NCBI RefSeq assembly: GCF_020880995.1 | Contig: NZ_JAJISD010000002.1 | Coordinates: 248,001-312,000 of the forward strand | Length of the DNA stretch: 64,000 nucleotides | From: Reyranella aquatilis | Lineage (GTDB): Bacteria > Pseudomonadota > Alphaproteobacteria > Reyranellales > Reyranellaceae | Direction of reading: 5' to 3' | Shown here: positions 53,290 to 61,206 of the stretch, piece after piece | Position numbering within the stretch: the first letter of the stretch is position 1 | Layout of the letters: every line of letters begins with the position of its first letter | Program-made: the position numbers and the translations under genes | The notes under the pieces: model-generated | The model's input: the letters and a program-made list of their open reading frames with translations, nothing else | The model's database searches: none | What the model was told of the DNA's origin: nothing

Positions 53290-54975
53290 ATGTTCGACCT
53301 GGTCATCAAGGACGCGGAAATCCACGACGGTTCGGGCTCCAAGCCGGTCCAGGGCGACCTCGGCGTCAAGGACGGCAAAATCGCCGCGATCGGCCCCAGA
53401 CTGGGCGCCGCCCGGGAAACCGTGAAGGCCGACGGGCTCGCGCTGGCCCCGGGCATCATCGACGGCCACACGCACTACGACGCTCAGATCACCTGGGACC
53501 CCTTCGTCGATCCCTCGCCGGCGCTGGGCGTCACCACGGCGATCCTGGGCAATTGCGGCTTCACGATCGCGCCCTGCAAGCCGGCCGACCGCGACCTCAC
53601 CATGCGCCATCTCACCCATGTCGAGGGCATGTCGCTGGACGCGCTGCGCGCCGGCATCAACTGGGGCTTCGAGAGCTTCCCGCAGTATCTCGACATGCTG
53701 GAAAAGAACGGCGTCGGCCCCAACGTCGCCTGCTTCGCCGGCCATTCCGCCATTCGCACCTTCGTGATGGGCAAGGACGCCACCGAGCGCGCCGCCACCG
53801 CAGCCGAGGTCGCGAAGATGGCCGACCTGGTGCGCGAGGCGATGGCGGCGGGCGCCATCGGCTTCGCCTCCTCGACCTCGGAAGCGCACAACGGCGAGGG
53901 CGGCACGCCCATGCCGTCGCGTCTCGCCGACGATCACGAGCTTCGCACGCTGGTGAAGGCCATGGGCCAGGGCGGCACCGGCGTCTACATGCTGACCAAG
54001 GGCCGCACGACCACGATCCCCTATCTCGAGGAGATCGCCGCCGAAGCGAACCGCCCGGTTGTGATCGCCGCCCTCTTCCACTCCAACACCAACCCCGAAG
54101 CCGCCTTTACGACGCTCGAGCAGGTCAATGCCGCCCGCGCCCGCGGCCGCACACTGGTGGCGCAAACCTCGTGCTGCCCGCTCAGCATGGATTTCACGTT
54201 CCACAGCCCCTACCTGTTCGAGAGCATGCAGGCGTGGAAGCCGGCCATGGCGGCCCACGATCCGGCCGAACTCAAGAAGATCTATCGCGACCCGGCGTGG
54301 CGCAATTCGGTGCGCGAGGAACTGCAGGCCAATCGCGGGCGGCTGGTGTTCAACGGCGAGTGGGAAAAGCTGTTCGTCGTCGAGACTGCCAAGGACCAGA
54401 ACCGCCGGATGGAGGGCGCCACCTTGGGCGAGCTTGCACGGCAGGCGGGCAAGGATCCTTTCGACTTCATCCTCGACCTCGCACTGTCGGAAGACCTCGA
54501 CACGATGTTCGTGGCGCAGCTTCTCCACAACGACGACAAGGCGGTCGGCCGAATCCTGGCCGATCCCAACACCCACATCTCGCTGAGCGACGCCGGCGCC
54601 CATCTCACTTTCTTCTGCGACGCGGGCTTCGGCCTGCACCTGATGGGCCACTGGAGCCGCGATCTGGGCGTGCTCGACCTGCCGCAGGCCGTGCATCGCC
54701 TGACCGGCCAGCCGGCCAAGCTGTTCGGCATCCGGGATCGCGGCCTGCTGCGCGAGGGGATGGCGGCCGACCTGATGCTGTTCGATCCGAAGACCGTGGC
54801 ACGCGGCCCGAAGCGCCGGGCGCACGACCTGCCCGCGGGCGCGGCGCGCCTGACTGCGGGTGCGGTCGGCCTGCACGGCGTCTGGATCAACGGCGCGAAG
54901 ACGGCCGACGAGAAGGGCTTCTGCGCCGACCCGGCCTCGCGGCCGGGCAAGGTGCTGCGCTCGTTCGCGGCGTAA
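53290..54975 (+). CDS. D-aminoacylase-like amidohydrolase
   Basis: A 561-aa amidohydrolase. H60 and H62 in DGHTHYDAQ bind zinc, C89 in GNCGF matches the metal cysteine of D-aminoacylases, and SDAGAHLTFF supplies the catalytic aspartate late in the barrel. It would remove an acyl group from an N-acyl-D-amino acid or act on a similar amide. The 15 bp before the start contain GGGAGGA. Its stop lies one base from the stop of the convergent membrane protein gene. Confidence 0.88.
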   Translation: MFDLVIKDAEIHDGSGSKPVQGDLGVKDGKIAAIGPRLGAARETVKADGLALAPGIIDGHTHYDAQITWDPFVDPSPALGVTTAILGNCGFTIAPCKPADRDLTMRHLTHVEGMSLDALRAGINWGFESFPQYLDMLEKNGVGPNVACFAGHSAIRTFVMGKDATERAATAAEVAKMADLVREAMAAGAIGFASSTSEAHNGEGGTPMPSRLADDHELRTLVKAMGQGGTGVYMLTKGRTTTIPYLEEIAAEANRPVVIAALFHSNTNPEAAFTTLEQVNAARARGRTLVAQTSCCPLSMDFTFHSPYLFESMQAWKPAMAAHDPAELKKIYRDPAWRNSVREELQANRGRLVFNGEWEKLFVVETAKDQNRRMEGATLGELARQAGKDPFDFILDLALSEDLDTMFVAQLLHNDDKAVGRILADPNTHISLSDAGAHLTFFCDAGFGLHLMGHWSRDLGVLDLPQAVHRLTGQPAKLFGIRDRGLLREGMAADLMLFDPKTVARGPKRRAHDLPAGAARLTAGAVGLHGVWINGAKTADEKGFCADPASRPGKVLRSFAA

Positions 54976-54976
54976 C

Positions 54977-55435
54977 TTACGAACGCGTGCGCAGATAGAC
55001 CACGACGGCGCGGCCCGACAGGTAGGTCGCGCCAAGGCCCGCGAGGCTGGTTGCATAGGGCACCCAGGCCGACGCCGGAGCCGTGAGCAGCGGCGCGACG
55101 ATGGCAACCGCCAGCGCTGCGGCGATGAGCAGCGTGACGGGCATGCCGTCGCGTGCCCCGGGCAGCCGGGTCAGCCCGTAATTGTCGACGTCGGCCTTCA
55201 GGAAGAAGCCGCGCACGAGGCCCAACGCCAAGCCGGCCGCCAGCGCCGAACGCAACAGCCAGGGCTCGCGATTTTCCGGCGTCACGAAGCCCATCATGAC
55301 GTAGGCGCAGATGAAGGCCAGCACGGGCGGCACGAGCAGCAGGCCGCGCGAGCGGGGCCGCTCCTGCCATTCCGGCACCGACACGTAAAGGCACGCCGCC
55401 ATGACGACGACTGCCAGGAAATGCAGAAGATTCAG
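54977..55435 (-). CDS. small membrane protein with probable CTG start, unknown
   Basis: About 152 aa with four or five hydrophobic segments; no family recognised. The first ATG (55400-55402) would cut the first helix, because the frame continues upstream as NLLHFLAVVV for 11 codons to an in-frame TGA. In that stretch there is no ATG, GTG or TTG; CTG at 55433-55435 follows GGGGGAG (55442-55448) by 6 nt and completes the helix. Gene ends 1 nt from the convergent D-aminoacylase stop. Confidence 0.55.
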   Translation of the reverse strand: MNLLHFLAVVVMAACLYVSVPEWQERPRSRGLLLVPPVLAFICAYVMMGFVTPENREPWLLRSALAAGLALGLVRGFFLKADVDNYGLTRLPGARDGMPVTLLIAAALAVAIVAPLLTAPASAWVPYATSLAGLGATYLSGRAVVVYLRTRS

Positions 55436-55504
55436 AGCTCACTCCCCCAAGTGCGCGGACTCCCCCAAGCCCACGACCCTAGGTAGCTCAGGGCGCACAG
55501 CCTG

Positions 55505-56572
55505 TCACGGCCACCGCTTTACCCGGCGTGCGGCCGCCCCCAGGATCCCGTCCAATTCGCCATCCTCGTGCTCCCGCCTCGGTTCGGCAAAGCTCACCAT
55601 GTTAACGTCGAGCGCACCCAGCCGAACGGCGAAGGTCGCGTAGGATGTGTGGATCGGCCCGTCATGGGCATTGGCGAGGTCGTAGCTCCAGGCGCCGGCA
55701 TGCCAGAAATTGCCGCCACCGCGCGGCGTCGGTCGGACGAAGGTGCCGAGCCCGTAGTAAGCGCCGCCGCCCACCTGCTTGCCCTCCGGCGACATCATCC
55801 ATGCCCGTGACCGTGGGCCGATCGCGCGATTGCCTGGCGCGAAGGCCTGGTAGAAGCGCCCGTACTGGGCCAGCGGCATGCGCCAGCCACCGTAGCTCGA
55901 CAGGATGCGCCATTGCGGATCGAGGGTCGCGTCGCGCGCGCCGACCGGCGTCAGCACCGCTTCCCTGCAGTACCGCTCATAGGGCTGACCGGCGGCCTCC
56001 TCGATGATGGCGCCCAGCATCAGGTAGTTGGCGTTCGAGTACTCGAAACGCTCTCCCGGGGCGTATGGGAGCGGACGGGCGAACAGCCAGCGCAACTGCT
56101 CGTCGAAGGCCGTGTTTCCCCCGGAGTGGCCGCGCAGCCAGCGCGCCATGTCACTGCCACCGCCCGGACCGAAGCCCCCGCGATGCACCAGCAGTTCGGA
56201 GACGGTCACCTGCAGGACGCGTGGATCGACCGGTCTCCCCGTGCGCGACAGGGTCCGCTCCAGCGACTGCGATACCGGCGTCTCGAAGGCGAGCTTGCCG
56301 CTCTCGATCAACGTTGCGACACAGACGCCGGTGATTGCCTTCGACAGGCTGGCATAGGGCACCGCGGTGACGGGAGAGAGACCGCCCGCCCCGGCCTCCC
56401 GCACCGGCTGGCCGGCATGGACGACCGCAAGACCGCCGCGCGTGCGTCGGGTCTTCTCCATCCAGCCGCGCCAGGCCTGCTCGATCTCCTCCACGCCCTG
56501 GGCGCGGGGCGCCTCCGAGGGGCAGGTCAGGAACAGGCCAGCCGCGAGGATCGCGAGTCCGCACCGAATCAC
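55505..56572 (-). CDS. serine beta-lactamase-fold hydrolase (class C-like)
   Basis: A 355-aa serine hydrolase. S75 and K78 in YASLSKAIT form SxxK, YSNANY the YxN motif, and FWHAGAW the HxG motif. An N-terminal hydrophobic stretch (residues 5-24) is a probable signal peptide. Such proteins are esterases or D-peptidases more often than drug-resistance enzymes. It begins with GTG in a GTGA overlap with the RNHCP gene upstream. Confidence 0.88.
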   Translation of the reverse strand: MIRCGLAILAAGLFLTCPSEAPRAQGVEEIEQAWRGWMEKTRRTRGGLAVVHAGQPVREAGAGGLSPVTAVPYASLSKAITGVCVATLIESGKLAFETPVSQSLERTLSRTGRPVDPRVLQVTVSELLVHRGGFGPGGGSDMARWLRGHSGGNTAFDEQLRWLFARPLPYAPGERFEYSNANYLMLGAIIEEAAGQPYERYCREAVLTPVGARDATLDPQWRILSSYGGWRMPLAQYGRFYQAFAPGNRAIGPRSRAWMMSPEGKQVGGGAYYGLGTFVRPTPRGGGNFWHAGAWSYDLANAHDGPIHTSYATFAVRLGALDVNMVSFAEPRREHEDGELDGILGAAARRVKRWP

Positions 56573-56877
56573 GGCAGGGCCCGCCGCCGGGCCACCTCGA
56601 CGAGCGCTTTCGAACTGTCGTCGGGGGAAGACTTGTTGCGCTTCACGGCGCCGCATTTCAGGCAGCGATGCACGACGACGTAGCGCCCCCTGGCCTGCTC
56701 GACGGCGATCGGCTCCATCAGTCCGCCGCACTCCGCCGCGCGGTCGCCGGGATTTTCGTCGACATGCTTGCTGCACAGGCAGTTTGGGCAATGGTTGGTG
56801 AAGCCATTGCCCTCGACCGCGGTGCCGCAGCGCTCGCAGGTGAAATTCTCGATGTTGCGCGTGAATAGACGGGCCAT
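56569..56877 (-). CDS. RNHCP-domain zinc protein
   Basis: A 102-aa cytoplasmic protein with three CxxC or C-x-C groups: FTCERCGTAVEG, FTNHCPNCLCSKHVD and HRCLKCGAVKRNK. The NHCPNC block identifies the RNHCP domain, of unknown function and likely zinc or nucleic-acid binding. The start at 56875 gives the usual MARLFTRNIENF opening. It is co-translated with the beta-lactamase-fold gene through a 4-bp overlap. Confidence 0.85.
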   Translation of the reverse strand: MARLFTRNIENFTCERCGTAVEGNGFTNHCPNCLCSKHVDENPGDRAAECGGLMEPIAVEQARGRYVVVHRCLKCGAVKRNKSSPDDSSKALVEVARRRALP

Positions 56878-56913
56878 GGGCGCAGTTTCGCACCGAGCCG
56901 AACCGCGCGCACG

Positions 56914-56945
56914 AAAAAGGGCGGGCACCTTGTCGGCGCCCGCCC
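56914..56945 (-). terminator. rho-independent terminator of the glycine-zipper lipoprotein gene
   Basis: On the minus strand GGGCGGGC pairs with GCCCGCCC (8 bp) and is followed by TTTTT. It lies 17 bp downstream of the lipoprotein stop and 37 bp upstream of the RNHCP gene start. Confidence 0.85.
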
Positions 56946-56961
56946 CGATCGGCCTGAAATC

Positions 56962-57192
56962 CTAGCGGTAGTAGTAGTCGTTGCGTGGCGTGGTGGCGGC
57001 GCCGATCGCCGCGCCTCCCAGGCCGCCCACGACCGCGCCCGCCAGCGGGGCGCCCATGGTGGAGCCGACGACCGCACCGGTGCCGGCGCCGATGGCGCCG
57101 CCGGTCAGCGCCCGGTCGGTCGGATTGTTTCCGCAGGCCGCGACACCCAGGCCAAGCGCTGCAACGAGAGCGATATTCGTGAACTTGAGCAT
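56962..57192 (-). CDS. glycine-zipper lipoprotein
   Basis: A 76-aa lipoprotein. LGVAAC at residues 15-20 is the lipobox with Cys20 as the modified residue. Residues 31-66 form a glycine zipper (GGAIGAGTGAVVGSTMG and on) that may pack in the membrane; the tail YYYR is polar. Such proteins are often seen in outer-membrane stress responses. A terminator follows. Confidence 0.85.
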   Translation of the reverse strand: MLKFTNIALVAALGLGVAACGNNPTDRALTGGAIGAGTGAVVGSTMGAPLAGAVVGGLGGAAIGAATTPRNDYYYR

Positions 57193-57522
57193 CAGAGCCT
57201 CCGCATGTGAACTGTCGGCGAGAGAACGTCGATGGAAGCCTTCAGGTTGCGTTCACGAAGTCGGGCCCCTCCTCGTGATCACGCCGCGGACACAGGAGTC
57301 GGGCTTCGACGCCAGCATCCCAAGGTCCGGAATGCAGCCGTCCGGCGCCGCTGGAACGACAGTCGATGGTGCGGTTCCAACGCAACCGCGAGGCGGGGGA
57401 TGTTCCCGACAGGTGCGGCGCGCTAAAAGGGTCTCCGGTTGCAGCCGCCGCCACTCGGGGAGAGGGTTGGGAAGCCGCAACCGGAGGGCCGGTCCTTGCG
57501 GTCCGGCAGCCTTGTAACGAAG
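57193..57522. other. intergenic stretch with no supported gene
   Basis: About 330 bp between the lipoprotein gene and the OmpA-like gene's terminator. Short open frames on both strands have no ribosome site or recognisable protein. The promoter of the lipoprotein gene should lie at its left end. Confidence 0.6.
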
Positions 57523-57549
57523 CCGCCCCCGACCTGTTGCCGGGGGCGG
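57523..57549. terminator. terminator hairpin after the OmpA-like gene
   Basis: CCGCCCCCG (57523-57531) pairs with CGGGGGCGG (57541-57549) over a 9-nt loop, 12 bp downstream of the minus-strand OmpA-like gene stop. No strong U-tract on that strand. Confidence 0.65.
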
Positions 57550-57561
57550 TGACTTTTCGTC

Positions 57562-58509
57562 TTACTGGATGACGATCTCGACGCGGCGGTTCTGCGGCTC
57601 GCGGACGTTCGGGCCGGTCTGCACCAGCAGGCCCTGCTCGCCGCGGCCCACGACGCTGATGTTGGTAGCCGGTACGCCCTCGCGCACCAGCGCGTCCTTC
57701 ACGGCGTTCGCGCGGCGAAGCGACAGCGCCATGTTGTAGGCCTCGGTGCCCGAGGTATCGGTATGGCCGGTCGCCGTCACGCGGGCATTGCCCTTCTGCT
57801 TATAGGCATTCGCCGCCTGGCGGATCGTGGTCAGGGCCTGGTCACTCAGGTTCGAGCGATCCCAGTCGAAGAACACCATGAACGACGGCGGTGCGACCGG
57901 AGCGGCCTGCGGCGGCGGGGGCGGAGGTGGCGGTGCCGTGAACTTGTAGCTGACGCCCGCCAGCGCCAGGATGTTCTGGTTCTGGAAGGAGACATTGCCG
58001 AAGGGCGTGTTGACGCTCGGGTTCGTGGTGCCGACGTAACGGCCCTCTACCATGAACCGCAGCTGTTCGTTCACATTGTAGGCCACGCCCAGCATGCCCT
58101 GATAGGCGAACTGGGTGCTGCCGAGCGAGGAATTGCTGTCGACGAACGCGATACCGGCGCCGGCGCCGATGTACGGCGTGATCACCGAGGTGGGCATGAA
58201 GTCGTACAGCAGGTTGGCCATCACGGTGAGCTGGCCCACCTTGCCGTTGATCGCGGTGCCCGGAATGTTGGCCGAGACGGGGATCTGACCGTACCCAGCC
58301 TCCAGCTCGAGACGGGGACCGACGAAGTCGTAGCCGGCCTTGCCGCCCACGGCCCAACCGGTCCAGCTCTGAGCGTTGGGGTTCGAACCGATGAACCACG
58401 CGGCACCCCCTCCGGCGCCGATGTAGAATCCCTCCTGCGCATTGATGGTCTGCGCCTGCAGGGCCGCAGGTGCGAGGAGAACGAGCGCCGCCGCAGTCAT
58501 CTTTTTCAT
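57562..58509 (-). CDS. OmpA-like outer-membrane protein (barrel plus peptidoglycan domain)
   Basis: A 315-aa protein: signal peptide (1-19), an eight-stranded barrel (about 24-190) with YIGAGAGIAFV and ALAGVSYKF, a proline hinge PPPPPPPP near 200, and a C-terminal OmpA domain. In that domain, ATGHTDTSGTEAYN and LSLRRANAVKDAL hold the Asp and Arg that bind diaminopimelate. It anchors the outer membrane to peptidoglycan. Start at 58507 gives the signal peptide. Confidence 0.93.
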   Translation of the reverse strand: MKKMTAAALVLLAPAALQAQTINAQEGFYIGAGGGAAWFIGSNPNAQSWTGWAVGGKAGYDFVGPRLELEAGYGQIPVSANIPGTAINGKVGQLTVMANLLYDFMPTSVITPYIGAGAGIAFVDSNSSLGSTQFAYQGMLGVAYNVNEQLRFMVEGRYVGTTNPSVNTPFGNVSFQNQNILALAGVSYKFTAPPPPPPPPQAAPVAPPSFMVFFDWDRSNLSDQALTTIRQAANAYKQKGNARVTATGHTDTSGTEAYNMALSLRRANAVKDALVREGVPATNISVVGRGEQGLLVQTGPNVREPQNRRVEIVIQ

Positions 58510-58610
58510 AGTGAATGCACCCCACACGTGGTTGACGGCGATCTAACACTCCTGCCTCGATTTGGTTGCATTGCCGCCCCACTTCGCCGCGGGCGGCGGG
58601 TTGCTCGATA

Positions 58611-58633
58611 CCAAACGTGGGGCTTTCGTTTGG
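58611..58633. promoter_or_regulatory. CCAAACG/CGTTTGG inverted repeat
   Basis: Perfect 7-bp arms with a 9-bp spacer in the divergent gap between OmpA-like and TauD genes. It is a candidate regulator site; no regulator is identified. Confidence 0.35.
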
Positions 58634-58754
58634 AGGCTCGGGCCGCCCGGCCTCAACAAGCGCCGCTCGGCGAAAGTGCAGCGCTCATGGCCTTGCAGGC
58701 GCCGCTCGCCCAGCCGCATCATCGCGACCAGCCCCGTACGAGGACGATCGAACG

Positions 58755-59603
58755 ATGCCTGCCTATCAGCGAATCACCGTCTCCCGGATAGCCGGCGCCC
58801 TCGGTGCGGAAATCGGCGGCGTCGACATCTCCACGCCCCTCGACGACGAGACGATCGCCGAGATCCGGTGTGCCCTGCTCGAGCATCTCGTCATCTTCTT
58901 TCGCCACCAGTCGCTCGACGATGCCCGTCACAAGGCGTTTACACGCCGCTTCGGCGATATCTTCGTCCATCCCAATTTCAACACCGGTGTGGGCGACCCC
59001 GAGATCGTGCGCGTCGTTCGGGCGCCCGGCGACGAGAGGATCGTCGGCGAGGAATGGCATTCCGATACGACGATGATGCCCGAGCCCCCGATGGGCGCCA
59101 TCCTCTACGCGCTGGAGGTGCCGCCCTATGGCGGCGACACGCTGTTCGCCAACCAGTACCTCGCCTACGAGAGCCTTTCCGACGGCATGAAGGCGATGCT
59201 CGCGGGGCTACGTGTCGTGCACAGCGACATCCGTGTCGCCGGTCCGCGTGCGGGGCTGAATGCCCGCCGCTCGATCAAGGTGCGCGAGGATTCCAACTGG
59301 CAGCCGACCGAGAGCCTGCATCCGGTGGTGCGCACGCATCCCGAGACCGGCCGCAAGTGCCTGTTCGTGAACCATTCCTATTCGTGCCGGTTCGAGAACA
59401 TGACCGAGCGCGAGAGCAGGCCCCTGCTCGACTTCCTGATGGAGCACGGTCACCGCCCGGAATTCACCTGTCGCTTCCGCTGGGAAGCCGGCTCCGTCGC
59501 CTTCTGGGACAATCGCTGCACCAAGCATCTGGCAATCCACGATGCCGGTCCGTTCCATCGCCGCATGCAGCGCACACAGATTGCGGGCGACGCCGTCGTC
59601 TGA
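58755..59603 (+). CDS. TauD/TfdA-family dioxygenase
   Basis: A 282-aa Fe(II)/2-oxoglutarate dioxygenase. WHSDTT (about residues 101-106) gives the HxD ligands, CTKHLAIHD contains the distal His, and RRMQRTQI the arginine for 2-oxoglutarate. The N-terminal block GAEIGGVDISTPLDDETIAE and HLVIFFRHQ are typical. GAGGACG lies upstream of the start. Substrate unknown. The stop codon sits in the loop of a strong hairpin. Confidence 0.93.
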   Translation: MPAYQRITVSRIAGALGAEIGGVDISTPLDDETIAEIRCALLEHLVIFFRHQSLDDARHKAFTRRFGDIFVHPNFNTGVGDPEIVRVVRAPGDERIVGEEWHSDTTMMPEPPMGAILYALEVPPYGGDTLFANQYLAYESLSDGMKAMLAGLRVVHSDIRVAGPRAGLNARRSIKVREDSNWQPTESLHPVVRTHPETGRKCLFVNHSYSCRFENMTERESRPLLDFLMEHGHRPEFTCRFRWEAGSVAFWDNRCTKHLAIHDAGPFHRRMQRTQIAGDAVV

Positions 59604-59617
59604 ACGACGACGGCGTC
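59589..59617. terminator. 12-bp hairpin with the TauD stop codon in its loop
   Basis: GACGCCGTCGTC (59589-59600) pairs perfectly with GACGACGGCGTC (59606-59617); loop TGAAC carries the TGA stop. It lies between convergent TauD and binding-protein genes and could serve both, though no U-tract follows. Confidence 0.65.
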
Positions 59618-59627
59618 GGGATGGCCG

Positions 59628-61196
59628 CTATTTCTTCTCGATGTTCCAGAAGACCGGGACGGGCGACACGACGCTGCCGCTGACGTTCTTCCGGATCGCC
59701 ATCGCATTGTTGTACTGGCCGAGGAACGCATGCGTGGGAACCTCGGCAGCGCGCAGCTGGAGCTTCTCGACGATCTGTTTGCGCTTGGCCTCGTCTGTCT
59801 CGTCGGCGAAGGCGTCACGCAGGCGCGTGATCTCCGCGTCGCAGGGCCAGCCGAACCAGGCCTTGTCGCAGGAGGCGCTGATGAAGCTGTAGGTCAGCGG
59901 ATCGAGCGAATCGGCGCCCGACGTCGAGGTGATGAGCACGTTCCAGCCGCCCTTGTCCGGCGGGTCCTTCTTGGCGCGACGCGCGACCAGCGTCTGCCAG
60001 TCCATCGACTGCATGTCGACCTTCATACCCGCCTTCTCCATCAGCGACTTGGCGATCGGCGCCATGTTGGTGAGGACGTAGAGATCGGTGGAATGCAGCA
60101 GCACGACCGGGGTGTTGTCGTAACCGCCCTCTGCGAGCAGTTGTTTCGCCTTCGCGAAGTCGCTCTCGTACTTGTCGGCGAAGCCCGCAGTGGTCTCGTA
60201 GGGACCGCCACACATGAACATCGCCTTGCAGACCGTGTAGAACTCCGGATCGCCGATGACGCCGTTAAGGAAGTCCTTCTGGTTCAGCGCATAGAGCATC
60301 GCCTGCCGGTTCTTGGCATTGTCGAACGGCTTGTGCAGCTGATTGAAGCGATAGATGTACTGGTTGCCCCATTTGTTGGTGGTCACCAGCGAGACGTTGC
60401 GATCCTTCTTGATCAGCGGATAGAGGTCGTGCTGCGGCGCCTCGATGATGTCGATCTCGCCGGCCTGCAATGCGTTAACCGCGGTCTGCTGGTCGGGAAT
60501 GGCGACCCACTCGACCCGGTCGACCTTGGGAATCTTGCCGCCGGCAAGACCCGAAGCGGGCTCGGGCCGCGGCTTGTACTTCGGATTCTTCACATAGACG
60601 GTCCTGTCGCCGGGCTTCCACTCGTCGGCCTTGAAAATGAAGGGGCCGGAACCGACGAACTCCTTGATCTGGTCGGTGGCCGGCGTCTCCGCGACCCGCT
60701 TCGGCATGATGAAGGGGTTGCCCGACGGCTTGCCCAGTGCCTGCAGCACGATGCCGGTCGGCGCTTTCAGCACGATCTGGAAGGTCTTCGCGTCCACGGC
60801 CTTGATGTCGGCCATCTTGCTCCACAGGATCTGCCCCAGCGAATCGCGCACCGCCCAGCGCTTCAGCGAGGCGATGACGTCCTCGGTGGTAACGGGCTGG
60901 CCGTCGTGGAACTCGAGCCCGTCGCGCAGGGTGAAGGTCCAGGTGAGCTGGTCGTCGCTCGTCTTCCAGGTATCGACCATCTGCGGCTTTATCTTCAGTT
61001 CGCCGTCGAGCGCGAACAGCGTGTCGTAGATCATGTAGCCGTGGTTGCGGACGATGAATGCCGTCGTCCAGATCGGATCGAGGATCTTCAGGTCCGAATG
61101 CGCGACGACCTTCAACGTCTTCGGTTGCTGCGCCACGGCGACGGCCGGCACGGAAAGGCCGAGCGCCGCGACTACTCCAATCAGTCCCTTGTACAC
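59628..61196 (-). CDS. ABC transporter binding protein, oligopeptide type (DppA/OppA family)
   Basis: A 522-aa periplasmic binding protein. Residues 1-22 form a signal peptide (AVAQQ). DLKILDPIWTTAF, WTFTLRDGLEFHDGQPVTTED and SGPFIFKADEWKPGDR are typical of family 5. It captures peptides or other complex solutes. GTG start at 61194 with GGAGG upstream. No permease or ATPase is adjacent. A GMC oxidoreductase gene lies 10 bp upstream on the same strand, so they form an operon. Confidence 0.92.
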   Translation of the reverse strand: MYKGLIGVVAALGLSVPAVAVAQQPKTLKVVAHSDLKILDPIWTTAFIVRNHGYMIYDTLFALDGELKIKPQMVDTWKTSDDQLTWTFTLRDGLEFHDGQPVTTEDVIASLKRWAVRDSLGQILWSKMADIKAVDAKTFQIVLKAPTGIVLQALGKPSGNPFIMPKRVAETPATDQIKEFVGSGPFIFKADEWKPGDRTVYVKNPKYKPRPEPASGLAGGKIPKVDRVEWVAIPDQQTAVNALQAGEIDIIEAPQHDLYPLIKKDRNVSLVTTNKWGNQYIYRFNQLHKPFDNAKNRQAMLYALNQKDFLNGVIGDPEFYTVCKAMFMCGGPYETTAGFADKYESDFAKAKQLLAEGGYDNTPVVLLHSTDLYVLTNMAPIAKSLMEKAGMKVDMQSMDWQTLVARRAKKDPPDKGGWNVLITSTSGADSLDPLTYSFISASCDKAWFGWPCDAEITRLRDAFADETDEAKRKQIVEKLQLRAAEVPTHAFLGQYNNAMAIRKNVSGSVVSPVPVFWNIEKK

Positions 61197-61206
61197 GAAT
61201 GCCTCC

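Noticed and set aside
57253-57480. Short open frames between the lipoprotein and OmpA-like genes
   Set aside because: No ribosome site, no recognisable protein and overlapping frames on both strands.
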